NCBI RefSeq assembly: GCF_013044505.1
Contig: NZ_JABERD010000056.1
Coordinates: 1-51,939, forward strand
Direction: 5' to 3'
DNA: 51,939 bases
From: Streptomyces sp. S3(2020)
Lineage (GTDB): Bacteria; Actinomycetota; Actinomycetes; Streptomycetales; Streptomycetaceae
Shown here: piece after piece, positions 27,167 through 34,945 of the stretch
How positions within the stretch are numbered: the first letter of the stretch is position 1
Layout of the letters: each line of letters starts with the position of its first letter
The notes under the pieces: model-generated
Told to the model about the DNA's origin: nothing
The model's input: only the letters and a program-made list of their open reading frames with translations
Database searches by the model: none
Translations under genes and position numbers: made by a program

Positions 27167-29215
27167 CTACGGGAAGGTGAGCTTCCAGCTGTTGATGTAG
27201 CCGGTGTCGACGGCCGCGTTGTCCTGGACCCTCAACTGCCAGGTCCCGTTGGCGACTTCGGAGGACGCGTTCACCGTGTAGGTGGTGTTCAGGTTGTCCG
27301 TGCTGCCACCGGTGCCGTACGCCTTCAGCGTGTACGCCGACCCGTCGGGGGCGACCAGCTGGACCTGGAGGTCACCGATGTAGGTGTGCACGATGTCGAC
27401 CGCGACCGCGAGGTTCGACGGCGCGTTGCCCGTCCGGCCGGACACGGTGATCGAGGACGTCACCGCGGCCCCGTTGTCCGGAATCGATACGTCGGCGGTG
27501 TTCTCGAAGGAGGTACCGCCACCGCCACCGCCGGGACGCGAGCCGACCGCCACGCCCGCCCAGGCGTTCTGGACCGCCGTGTACTCGGCGCTCGTCGTGC
27601 CGTACAGCTCACCCGTCGCCGCGAGGGTGCCGGTACGGGCCGCCGCGTAGTTGGTCGTGGAGGTGAACTTCGTGGTCAGCGCGCGGAACCAGATCTTCTC
27701 CGCCTTGTCGCGGCCGATGCCGGTGACCGCCAGGCCGTCCGCGGTGGGCGAGTTGTAGCTGACGCCGTTGATGGTCTTGGCGCCGCTGCCCTCGGACAGG
27801 AGGTAGAAGAAGTGGTTCGCCGGACCGGACGAGTAGTGCACGTCGGCGTTGCCGATGCTGGACGTCCAGTTGTTGTACGACGAGCCGTCCTTGCTCGGCT
27901 GGTCCATGTAACGCAGCGGCGTGCCGTCGCCGTTGATGTTGATCTCCTCGCCGATGAGGTAGTCACCCACGTCGGAGGAGTTGTTGGCGTAGAACTCGAC
28001 GGTCGAGCCGAAGATGTCGGACGTCGCCTCGTTGAGACCGCCGGACTCACCGGAGTAGTTGAGGCCGGCCGTGTTCGAGGTGAGCCCGTGGGTCATCTCG
28101 TGCGCGGCCACGTCGATCGAGGTGAGCGGGTTGGCGTTGCCCGAGCCGTCGCCGTACGTCATGCAGAAGCAGCTGTCGGACCAGAACGCGTTGACGTACG
28201 CGTTGCCGTAGTGGACCCGGGAGTACGCCCCGACGCCGTCACCGCGGATACCGCTGCGTCCGTGCACGTTCTTGTAGTAGTCCCACGTCAGCGCGGCACC
28301 GTAGTGCGCGTCCGCGGCGGCCGACTCCAGGTTGGACGGGCTGCCGTTGCCCCAGATGTCGTCGGCGCCGGAGAAGAGGGTCCCGGTGCCGGAGGTGCCG
28401 CGGTTGAGGTTGTACGTCTTGTGGCCGCCTCGGGCGCCGTCCGTGAGGTTGTACGTGGACCCGGACTGCGTGGTGCCGAGGGTGACCGTGCCCGAGTACA
28501 CCGTGTTGCCGGTGCCGGTCTCGATGGCCTCCCACTCGTACAGCTTCGCGCCGCTCGCCGCGTCCGTGATGACGTGCAGCTCCTGCGGGGTGCCGTCGTG
28601 CTGGAAGCCGCCCACGACCGTCTCGTACGCCAGGGTCGGCTTGCCCTCGGCGGCCCAGATCACCTTGCGCGGGGCGCTGTTGACCTCGGGGCTCTTGGCG
28701 TCCTCGGCCTTGGCGGCGCCGAGGGCCTGCGTCCGCGCCTTGGCGGCGGGCACGGCGGCCGTGGTGGTGGCCGGCTTGATGGCGGCGCGGTTCGCCTTCA
28801 CGACGGCCTCGGTGGCGTCGGCCTTCGTGGACTCCACGACGAGGTCGCCGCCGAGGACGGGCAGTCCGTCGTAGGTGCGCTCGTAGCGGGTGTGGACCGT
28901 GCCGTTGCCGTCCTTGAGGACGTCACGGACGACCAGCTTCTCCTTGGCGCCCAGGCCCAGCTCCTTGGCGGTGTCCGCCTTGGTGGAGTTGGCCGTGCGG
29001 ATCAGCTCGGCGCGCTGTGCGGGGGTGAGCTTGACGGACTCGGCGCCCGGTATGACCTTGCCCACGGCCGACGGTGCCTTCTCCGGGGCTGCGGACGCGG
29101 CGCCCGACTGGACGGCCGCGGCGATCAGGGCGGACACACCGACGAGGGCCACTGCGGCGGCTCGGCGGGGCATGGTGTGGGAGGTGCGTCTGTGGGAGGA
29201 ACTCGCTCTCAACAC
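27167..29215 (-). CDS. Secreted M4 metalloprotease with C-terminal P domain
   Basis: 682 aa. Signal peptide (Arg-rich start then AAAVALVGVSALIAAAV), propeptide to about 235, catalytic domain with HEMTH (372-376) and GGLNEATSD, then a Gly linker (RPGGGGGG) and a P/Homo B domain (about 568-682) with STDNLNTTYTV and NGTWQLRVQDNAAVDTG. P domains assist folding or substrate docking. Start options: GTG 29215 (AGGAG only three bases away), TTG 29212 (AGGAG six bases away, better spacing) and ATG 29173 (no ribosome site). The catalytic domain closely resembles that of the protease at 25204-26868, so the two arose by duplication; this one kept or gained the P domain. Confidence 0.94.
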   Translation of the reverse strand: MLRASSSHRRTSHTMPRRAAAVALVGVSALIAAAVQSGAASAAPEKAPSAVGKVIPGAESVKLTPAQRAELIRTANSTKADTAKELGLGAKEKLVVRDVLKDGNGTVHTRYERTYDGLPVLGGDLVVESTKADATEAVVKANRAAIKPATTTAAVPAAKARTQALGAAKAEDAKSPEVNSAPRKVIWAAEGKPTLAYETVVGGFQHDGTPQELHVITDAASGAKLYEWEAIETGTGNTVYSGTVTLGTTQSGSTYNLTDGARGGHKTYNLNRGTSGTGTLFSGADDIWGNGSPSNLESAAADAHYGAALTWDYYKNVHGRSGIRGDGVGAYSRVHYGNAYVNAFWSDSCFCMTYGDGSGNANPLTSIDVAAHEMTHGLTSNTAGLNYSGESGGLNEATSDIFGSTVEFYANNSSDVGDYLIGEEININGDGTPLRYMDQPSKDGSSYNNWTSSIGNADVHYSSGPANHFFYLLSEGSGAKTINGVSYNSPTADGLAVTGIGRDKAEKIWFRALTTKFTSTTNYAAARTGTLAATGELYGTTSAEYTAVQNAWAGVAVGSRPGGGGGGTSFENTADVSIPDNGAAVTSSITVSGRTGNAPSNLAVAVDIVHTYIGDLQVQLVAPDGSAYTLKAYGTGGSTDNLNTTYTVNASSEVANGTWQLRVQDNAAVDTGYINSWKLTFP

Positions 29216-29415
29216 TGACTCCTGCGTCTGCGGGCCGCGGGTCGCGCGGCCGGGGGAGACCGGCCGGCTGGTGGGCCGACCGGGCAGAACGGGCGTTGCG
29301 TGTGCGGGAGTTCGGCCGCGGCGCAGCACTGTGCACGTGCTGTGGGGTTGCTGTGACGGGGCCGTGGGAAGAGTCGCAGGAGTTTGCGGTTTCTGTCAGG
29401 ACCGCGTCAGGAAGT

Positions 29416-29425
29416 TGGCCGGAAA
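29416..29425. promoter_or_regulatory. AdpA-like motif upstream of the second M4 protease
   Basis: TGGCCGGAAA matches TGGCSNGWWY at nine of ten positions and recurs in similar form (TGGCCGAAAA) upstream of the first M4 protease. AdpA is known to activate the sgmA metalloprotease in S. griseus. The rest of the 29216-29505 gap shows only a short GGGCGC/GCGCCC dyad after the exporter stop. Confidence 0.35.
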
Positions 29426-29505
29426 TCGTCCGTTGCCCGGTTGGTCATGTTCGCTATACGGGCAATTTGCCTGAAAGTCAGAACCGTGGGCGCCGCGCCC
29501 GAAGG

Positions 29506-31257
29506 TCAGGACGGCCGGTCCCCGTGCCACGAGTGCCACAGCGCCGCGTACGCCCCGCCGGCCGCCACCAGCTCCTCGTGCGAGCCGAGTTCGGTGAGCA
29601 GCCCGCCCTCCATCACCGCCACCCGGTCCGCGTCGTGCGCGGTGTGCAGCCGGTGCGCGATCGCGATGACGGTACGCCCCTCCAGTACGGCGGCCAGGGC
29701 GCGCTCGGTGTGCCGGGCGGTGGTCGGGTCGAGCAGCGCCGTGGCCTCGTCGAGGATCAGGGTGTGCGGGTCGGCCAGGACCACCCGGGCCAGGGCCAGC
29801 TGCTGGGCCTGCGAGCCGTCGGTGGGGTGACCGCCGTCGCCCAGCGCGGTGTCCAGGGCGTCGGGCAGCTCCCGTACCCAGGCGTCGGCGCCGACCGTGG
29901 CCAGCGCGGACCACAACTCCTCGTCCCCGGCGGACGGTTCGGCGATCAGCAGGTTGTCCCGGACCGAGCCCAGGAACACATGGTGCTCCTGGGTGACCAG
30001 GACGACCTGGCGGCGCAGTTGCTCGGGGCCGAGCTCCACGACGGGCACCCCGCCGACCGTCACGGTGCCCTCACTGGGCGCGTCGACACCCGCGACGAGC
30101 CGGCTCAGCGTGGTCTTCCCGGCGCCGGAAGGACCCACGACCGCGAGCCGCTCCCCGGGCCGTACCGTCAGGTCGACCCCGTGCAGCACCTCGCCGCCCC
30201 GGCCGTAGGAGTACCGCACACCGGTCACGTCGATCCGGTCGCCGGCCGGGGTGAGCGCCTTGGCCCCGGTGGCCCGCGGAGCGCGCGCCAGCCCCTCCAC
30301 ACGGGCGAACGAGGCACTGGCGCTCTGGAGTTGCTCGACCCGGATCAGGATCTGGTCGAGCGGGGTGATCAGCTGGTTGTAGAGAAGGGTGGCCGCCACG
30401 ACCGAGCCCAGGCTCATCTCGCCGTGGGTGTGCAGAAGTCCGCCGACGATCAGGATCCCGGCGATGGGGAGGATGTACGACACCTCCACCGAAGGGAAGA
30501 ACACACTGCGCAGGTAGAGGGTGTGCAGGCGGGTGCGCCGGGCTGTCTCGACGGTGTCCCTGCTCGCCCGGACCCGGCGTTCCTCCAGCCGGAGCGCCTC
30601 CACCGTACGGGCGCCCGCCGCCGTCGCCGCGACGATCTCGGCGATGTCCGAGGTGGCCGCGCCCTCGGCGAGATAGCCGTCCCTCGCCCGGCGCAGATAC
30701 CAGCGCAGGGCGAACCAGATCGGCGTGAGACCGAGCACGCCCACCAGGCCCAGGACCGGGTCGATCACGAAGATGGCGGCGAGCGCGAACAGGAACCGTA
30801 CGGAGTTGATGAACAGGTCGGGGCCGGCGTCGCGCAGTGTCTGGCCGACCGTGGCCACGTCGGCCGTACCGCGGGCGGTGAGGTCGCCGGTCCCCGCCCG
30901 TTCCACCACGGACGCGGGCAGGGCGAGGGAGCGGTCCACGAACTCCTCGCGGACGCGGGCGAGGGTGCGTTCGCCGAAGCGGTGGCCCACGTAGCGGGCC
31001 CAGCGGGCCAGGAGCAACTCCGCCAGCGCGCACACCAGCAGGGCGAGGGCGAGCCGGTCCACGGCGCCCGCTCCGCCGCCTCCGCGCACCTCGTCGATGA
31101 TCCTGCCGAGCAGCCAGGGGCCGCCGAGGCCGGCGATCGCGGCCAGGGCGTTGAGGGAGAGGGCCACGACGAAGGCTCGGCCGTCGGCCCGGATCAGGCG
31201 GAGCGAGGCCCTGCGCACGTCCGCGGGTTCGGCGACGGGCAGGTGTCCGGACGTCAC
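29506..31257 (-). CDS. ABC exporter half-transporter (TMD-NBD), degenerate signature motif
   Basis: 583 aa, six-helix membrane domain then an ATPase domain. Walker A is GPSGAGKT, Q-loop is VTQEHH, Walker B with catalytic Glu is LILDEATALLD and the switch His is in IAHRLHT. The ABC signature is degenerate: TDGSQAQQ in place of LSGGQ. This is the mirror image of the preceding gene's protein, so the two should form a heterodimer with one working and one inactive ATP site. The start GTG 31255-31257 overlaps the previous stop (GTGA). Last gene of a four-gene operon. Substrate unknown; multidrug, lipid or peptide export are all possible. Confidence 0.93.
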   Translation of the reverse strand: MTSGHLPVAEPADVRRASLRLIRADGRAFVVALSLNALAAIAGLGGPWLLGRIIDEVRGGGGAGAVDRLALALLVCALAELLLARWARYVGHRFGERTLARVREEFVDRSLALPASVVERAGTGDLTARGTADVATVGQTLRDAGPDLFINSVRFLFALAAIFVIDPVLGLVGVLGLTPIWFALRWYLRRARDGYLAEGAATSDIAEIVAATAAGARTVEALRLEERRVRASRDTVETARRTRLHTLYLRSVFFPSVEVSYILPIAGILIVGGLLHTHGEMSLGSVVAATLLYNQLITPLDQILIRVEQLQSASASFARVEGLARAPRATGAKALTPAGDRIDVTGVRYSYGRGGEVLHGVDLTVRPGERLAVVGPSGAGKTTLSRLVAGVDAPSEGTVTVGGVPVVELGPEQLRRQVVLVTQEHHVFLGSVRDNLLIAEPSAGDEELWSALATVGADAWVRELPDALDTALGDGGHPTDGSQAQQLALARVVLADPHTLILDEATALLDPTTARHTERALAAVLEGRTVIAIAHRLHTAHDADRVAVMEGGLLTELGSHEELVAAGGAYAALWHSWHGDRPS

Positions 31258-33062
31258 CGTACGGCCTCCTCGGAGTCGGTGTCCCTGGCGACGAGTGCGC
31301 GGTAGCCGGGGGTGGTGTCGAGGAGGTGGCGGTGGGTGCCGGACGCTACGCGCTTGGCGTTGACCAGGTAGAGGACGGTGTCCGCGCGGTCCAGGACCAG
31401 GGGGGATGTGGTGGTGACGACGGTTGTACGACCGTCGCGGGCCTTCTTGAGGCGGTCGGCCACGCGGGCCTCGGTGTGGGCGTCCAGGGCGGAGGTGGGT
31501 TCCACGGCGAGGAGGATCTCCGGGTTCGCGGCGAGGGCCCTTGCCAGGCGGATGCGTTGGCGTTGGCCGCCGGAGAGGTTGCGGGCCTGGGCGTCTATGG
31601 CGGAGTCGACGCCGTCGGGGAGGGCTTGGACTATGTCGTCGGCCACCGCTGTGTGGAGGGCTTGGGTGATATGCGCTTCAGGGGGTGCCTCGGATTGTCG
31701 TACGGCGTCTGCGGGCTCGTTGTGGCTGGTCGCGCCCCGCGGCGGAGCCGCACATTGATACAGCCCCGCGCCCCTGAGGGGCGCTGCCCTGCCGCCCACC
31801 ATTTCGTACAGGGTGTCCGCGAACAGGTCCGCCTCGTGGTCCGCCACCAGGATGCGGGCGCGGATCTGCTTCAACGGGATCTCGTCCAGCGGGACTTCGC
31901 CCCAGGTCGTTCGCGACGGGGTGTACCGGCCCAGGCGGTCGATCACCGTGGCCGTGTCCGCCGGGCTCGCGCTCACCAGTGCCGTCAGACGGCCCGGACG
32001 CACCCGTACCCCCGACTCGGGATCGTGCAGTACCGACGGCTCCGCGGGGGCCGGGCGCGTGCCCGCGTCCTCCATCGGCTCCAGGCGCAGGAACCGTACG
32101 ACCCGGCGTGCCGCCACCACGCCCCGGCTCAGCATGTAGCCGCACTCCACCCAGAAGGCCACCGGGCCCACCAGGACCGCGACATAGCCGTAGACCGAGA
32201 CCAGCTCGCCGATGGTGATGTCGCCCCGGGCGGCGAGACGGGCCGCCAGCCAGGTCACCACGGCCAGGAACAGCGTGGGCAGCCCCACTCCGAGGGCCTG
32301 GACCCAGCTGGTGACCGCGCCGACGCGGTACCCCTGGGCGCGCAGACGCTGGGAGTCGCGGTGGAAGGCGTCCGCGACCAGGCTCTTGCCGCCGAGGCCG
32401 TTGAGGACGCGCAGACCGCCCGCGAGGTCGGCGATGCGGGCGGTGAGGACGCCCTGGCGTTCCCGGTACTCGGTCTCGGCGCCCTGGAGGCGGGTGAGGA
32501 GGGGGCCGACGAGGAGCACGATCGTCGGGATGCCGAGGAGGACCACCGCCGCGATGAGCGGGGAGACCGACACCAGCAGGCCCGCGATCACCAGGTAGGC
32601 GATGACGGCCCCGACGCCCGGGCCGACCACGGTCAGGGCCTGGGCGATCGTCTGTACGTCGCCCACCCCGATCGTGACGACCTCCCCGGCACCCGCCCGG
32701 CGCGACAGCGCGGCGCCGAGCCGGACCGCGTGGCCGACGACGACCTTCACCGTGCGGAAGTTGGCGTCCATCCGCACCCGGGTCATCGTGCGGTGCCGCA
32801 TGATGCTCAGCCACGCGTTGAACGTCCCCACCACGAAGAGGGCCGCGGACCAGCCGGTCAGCGCGCCGAAGTCGCCCGGTTCCAGGCCCTCGTCGATGGC
32901 CTTGGCCATGAGGAACGGTGTCGCGGCCAGCAGCACCATCCAGGTGCTGGCGATCACCGCCCCGAGGGCGCACCGGCCCCGCTGGCACCGCACGAGCCAC
33001 CACAGATACCGCCAGCCGCCCCGCGCGTCGGGCGTGCCGGGATCCTCGTACGCGTCGATCAC
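31254..33062 (-). CDS. ABC exporter half-transporter, degenerate Walker motifs and in-frame repeat insert
   Basis: 602 aa with the start at GTG 33060-33062, which has GGGGGA about seven bases before it; the GTG at 33104 would overlap the upstream gene and has no ribosome site. Membrane domain with about six segments. The ATPase domain has an intact signature (NLSGGQRQRIRLARA) but no Walker A (ALVSASPADTATV), no Walker B Asp (LLAVEPTSALD) and no switch His (VTTTSPLVL). About 40 extra residues (GRAAPLRGAGLYQC...QSEAPPEAH) sit between the DLFADTLYEMV segment and ITQALH. Their DNA (31681-31795) reads like a Streptomyces intergenic repeat. It pairs with the following gene's protein. Confidence 0.92.
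   Translation of the reverse strand: MIDAYEDPGTPDARGGWRYLWWLVRCQRGRCALGAVIASTWMVLLAATPFLMAKAIDEGLEPGDFGALTGWSAALFVVGTFNAWLSIMRHRTMTRVRMDANFRTVKVVVGHAVRLGAALSRRAGAGEVVTIGVGDVQTIAQALTVVGPGVGAVIAYLVIAGLLVSVSPLIAAVVLLGIPTIVLLVGPLLTRLQGAETEYRERQGVLTARIADLAGGLRVLNGLGGKSLVADAFHRDSQRLRAQGYRVGAVTSWVQALGVGLPTLFLAVVTWLAARLAARGDITIGELVSVYGYVAVLVGPVAFWVECGYMLSRGVVAARRVVRFLRLEPMEDAGTRPAPAEPSVLHDPESGVRVRPGRLTALVSASPADTATVIDRLGRYTPSRTTWGEVPLDEIPLKQIRARILVADHEADLFADTLYEMVGGRAAPLRGAGLYQCAAPPRGATSHNEPADAVRQSEAPPEAHITQALHTAVADDIVQALPDGVDSAIDAQARNLSGGQRQRIRLARALAANPEILLAVEPTSALDAHTEARVADRLKKARDGRTTVVTTTSPLVLDRADTVLYLVNAKRVASGTHRHLLDTTPGYRALVARDTDSEEAVR
31681..31795 (-). repeat. Hairpin-rich repeat-like element inside an ABC transporter gene
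   Basis: Contains GCGCCCC-TGA-GGGGCGC (31768-31784) and GCGGC-GGA-GCCGC (31739-31751) and, on the minus strand, GCGCGACCAGCCACAACGAG. This strongly resembles a short element I recall as frequent in Streptomyces intergenic regions. Here it is translated in frame, without a stop. The boundaries are approximate. Confidence 0.6.
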
Positions 33063-33082
33063 CTGTCGTTCCCCCGTCTTCC

Positions 33083-34945
33083 CTACGCCAGGCTGTCCCG
33101 CCACGCCCGGTGCAGATCCGCGAACCTGCCTGTCCCCGCGATGAGTTCGGCCGGCGGGCCGTCCTCGACGATCCGCCCGTGCTCCATCACCAGCACCCGG
33201 TCGGCGATCTCGACCGTGGAGAGACGGTGGGCGATCACCACCGCCGTACGGCCGTGCAGGACCGTCGACATCGCCCGCTGCACGGCCCGTTCGCCCGGGA
33301 TGTCCAGCGAGCTGGTCGCCTCGTCCAGGATGAGCACCGCCGGGTCGGCGAGCAACGCCCGCGCGAACGCGACGAGTTGACGCTGGCCGGCGGAGATGCG
33401 GCCGCCCCGCTTGCGGACGTCGGTGTCGTAGCCGTCGGGCAGGGCGCCGATGAACTCATGGGCGCCGATCGCCTTCGCGGCCCGCTCGATGTCCTCGCGG
33501 GTCGCGTCCGGGCGGCCGATGGCGATGTTGTCGGCGACCGTGCCGGAGAACAGGAAGGCCTCCTGCGTCACCATGACGACCCCGCGCCGCAGTTCGGGCA
33601 CGGCCAGCTCGCGCAGATCGACCCCGTCGAGCAGGACGCGGCCCTCGGAGGGGTCGTAGAAGCGGGCCAGGAGCTTGGCCAGCGTGGACTTGCCGGCGCC
33701 CGTCGAGCCGACCACCGCGACCGTCTGTCCGGCGGGGAGGGTCAGGTCGAAGCGCGGCAGGACCTCGCCGCCGGTGCGGTAGGCGAAGCCGACGCCGTCG
33801 AAGACGACCTCACGGCCGGGGTGCTCGGACTCCCGTGCCGGAAGCGGCCGGGGCTCGGACGGCTCCGGCACCGACGGCGTCTGCGCGAGCAGGCCCGCGA
33901 TCTTCTCCAGCGAGGCCGCCGCCGACTGGTACGAGTTGAGGAACATGCCGAGCCGGTCGATCGGGTCGTACAGCCGCCGCAGATACAGCACCGACGCGGC
34001 CAGCACACCGAGCTCCAGCGTGCCGCCCGCCACCCGGTAGGCGCCCCACAGCACGATCAGCGCGACGGCCGTGTTGGCGACCAGCCGGGAGCCGACGACA
34101 TAGCGGGCCATCTCGATGAGCGCGTCGCCGTTGGTGCGCTCGTGCCGCTTGTTGAGCACGGCGAAGTCGGCGTCGTTGGCCGCCTCGCGGCGGAACGCGC
34201 GCACCGGGCGGATGCCGTTCATCGTCTCGACGAACTTCACGATCACGGCGGCGATCGCGGTGGAGCGCCGGGTGTACACCTCTCCCGCGCGTCGCTGGTA
34301 GACCCGGATGAGGAGATGGAGCGGCACGAACGACGCCACCGCCACCGCGCCCAGGCCCAGGTCCAGCCAGAGCAGCAGCGCCGAGATGTAGACGAACGAC
34401 AGGACGACCGTCACCAGCTCCTGGAGGCCCTCGCTCAGGAGTTCGCGCAGCGACTCGACGTCCGCGGTGGAGCGGGAGATGAGCCGGCCCGAGGCGTAGC
34501 GCTCGTGGAAGTCGACGCTGAGGGCCTGCGCATGACGGAAGATACGGCCGCGCAGATCCAGGAGCACATCCTGGTTGACCCGGGCCGAGGCGAGGATGAA
34601 CACGTACTGGAGTCCGCCCGCGGCCAGCGCGCACAGCAGATAGCCGACGCCCACGGCGATCAGCGGGCCGTGCCGGTCCTCGCGGAACGCCGGCACGGCG
34701 CTGTCGATCGCGTACGCCACCAGCAGCGGGCCCGTCTGCACCGCCGCCTGCTGGAGCAGCAGCAGAAGCGTGGCGCCGAGGACGCGGGCCCGCATCGGCG
34801 CGAGCAGGGAGCGCAGCAGGACGGAGGTCGCGCGGGGCGGGGTGGGCAGGACGTCGCGGTCGAAGGGATCACCGCCGCCGGCGGCCTTGTGGACGTCCGG
34901 TTCCTCGTCGGCGGTGGCGGGCGCGGCCGTCGTCGGCGCCGTCAT
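33083..34945 (-). CDS. ABC exporter half-transporter
   Basis: 620 aa. N-terminal cytoplasmic stretch, a six-helix membrane domain (about 55-340) and an ATPase domain with Walker A GSTGAGKS, Q-loop VTQEAF, Walker B LILDEATSSLD with Glu, switch His IAHRLST, but signature ISAGQRQ in place of LSGGQ. It complements the upstream gene's protein, which has LSGGQ but Walker B ending DD, so they should pair. The start ATG 34943-34945 overlaps the previous stop (ATGA). The frame continuing to 35815 is a shadow. Confidence 0.95.
   Translation of the reverse strand: MTAPTTAAPATADEEPDVHKAAGGGDPFDRDVLPTPPRATSVLLRSLLAPMRARVLGATLLLLLQQAAVQTGPLLVAYAIDSAVPAFREDRHGPLIAVGVGYLLCALAAGGLQYVFILASARVNQDVLLDLRGRIFRHAQALSVDFHERYASGRLISRSTADVESLRELLSEGLQELVTVVLSFVYISALLLWLDLGLGAVAVASFVPLHLLIRVYQRRAGEVYTRRSTAIAAVIVKFVETMNGIRPVRAFRREAANDADFAVLNKRHERTNGDALIEMARYVVGSRLVANTAVALIVLWGAYRVAGGTLELGVLAASVLYLRRLYDPIDRLGMFLNSYQSAAASLEKIAGLLAQTPSVPEPSEPRPLPARESEHPGREVVFDGVGFAYRTGGEVLPRFDLTLPAGQTVAVVGSTGAGKSTLAKLLARFYDPSEGRVLLDGVDLRELAVPELRRGVVMVTQEAFLFSGTVADNIAIGRPDATREDIERAAKAIGAHEFIGALPDGYDTDVRKRGGRISAGQRQLVAFARALLADPAVLILDEATSSLDIPGERAVQRAMSTVLHGRTAVVIAHRLSTVEIADRVLVMEHGRIVEDGPPAELIAGTGRFADLHRAWRDSLA

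Noticed and set aside
29488..29502. GGGCGC-C-GCGCCC as exporter operon terminator
   Set aside because: The stem is short and the loop too small; too weak to call.
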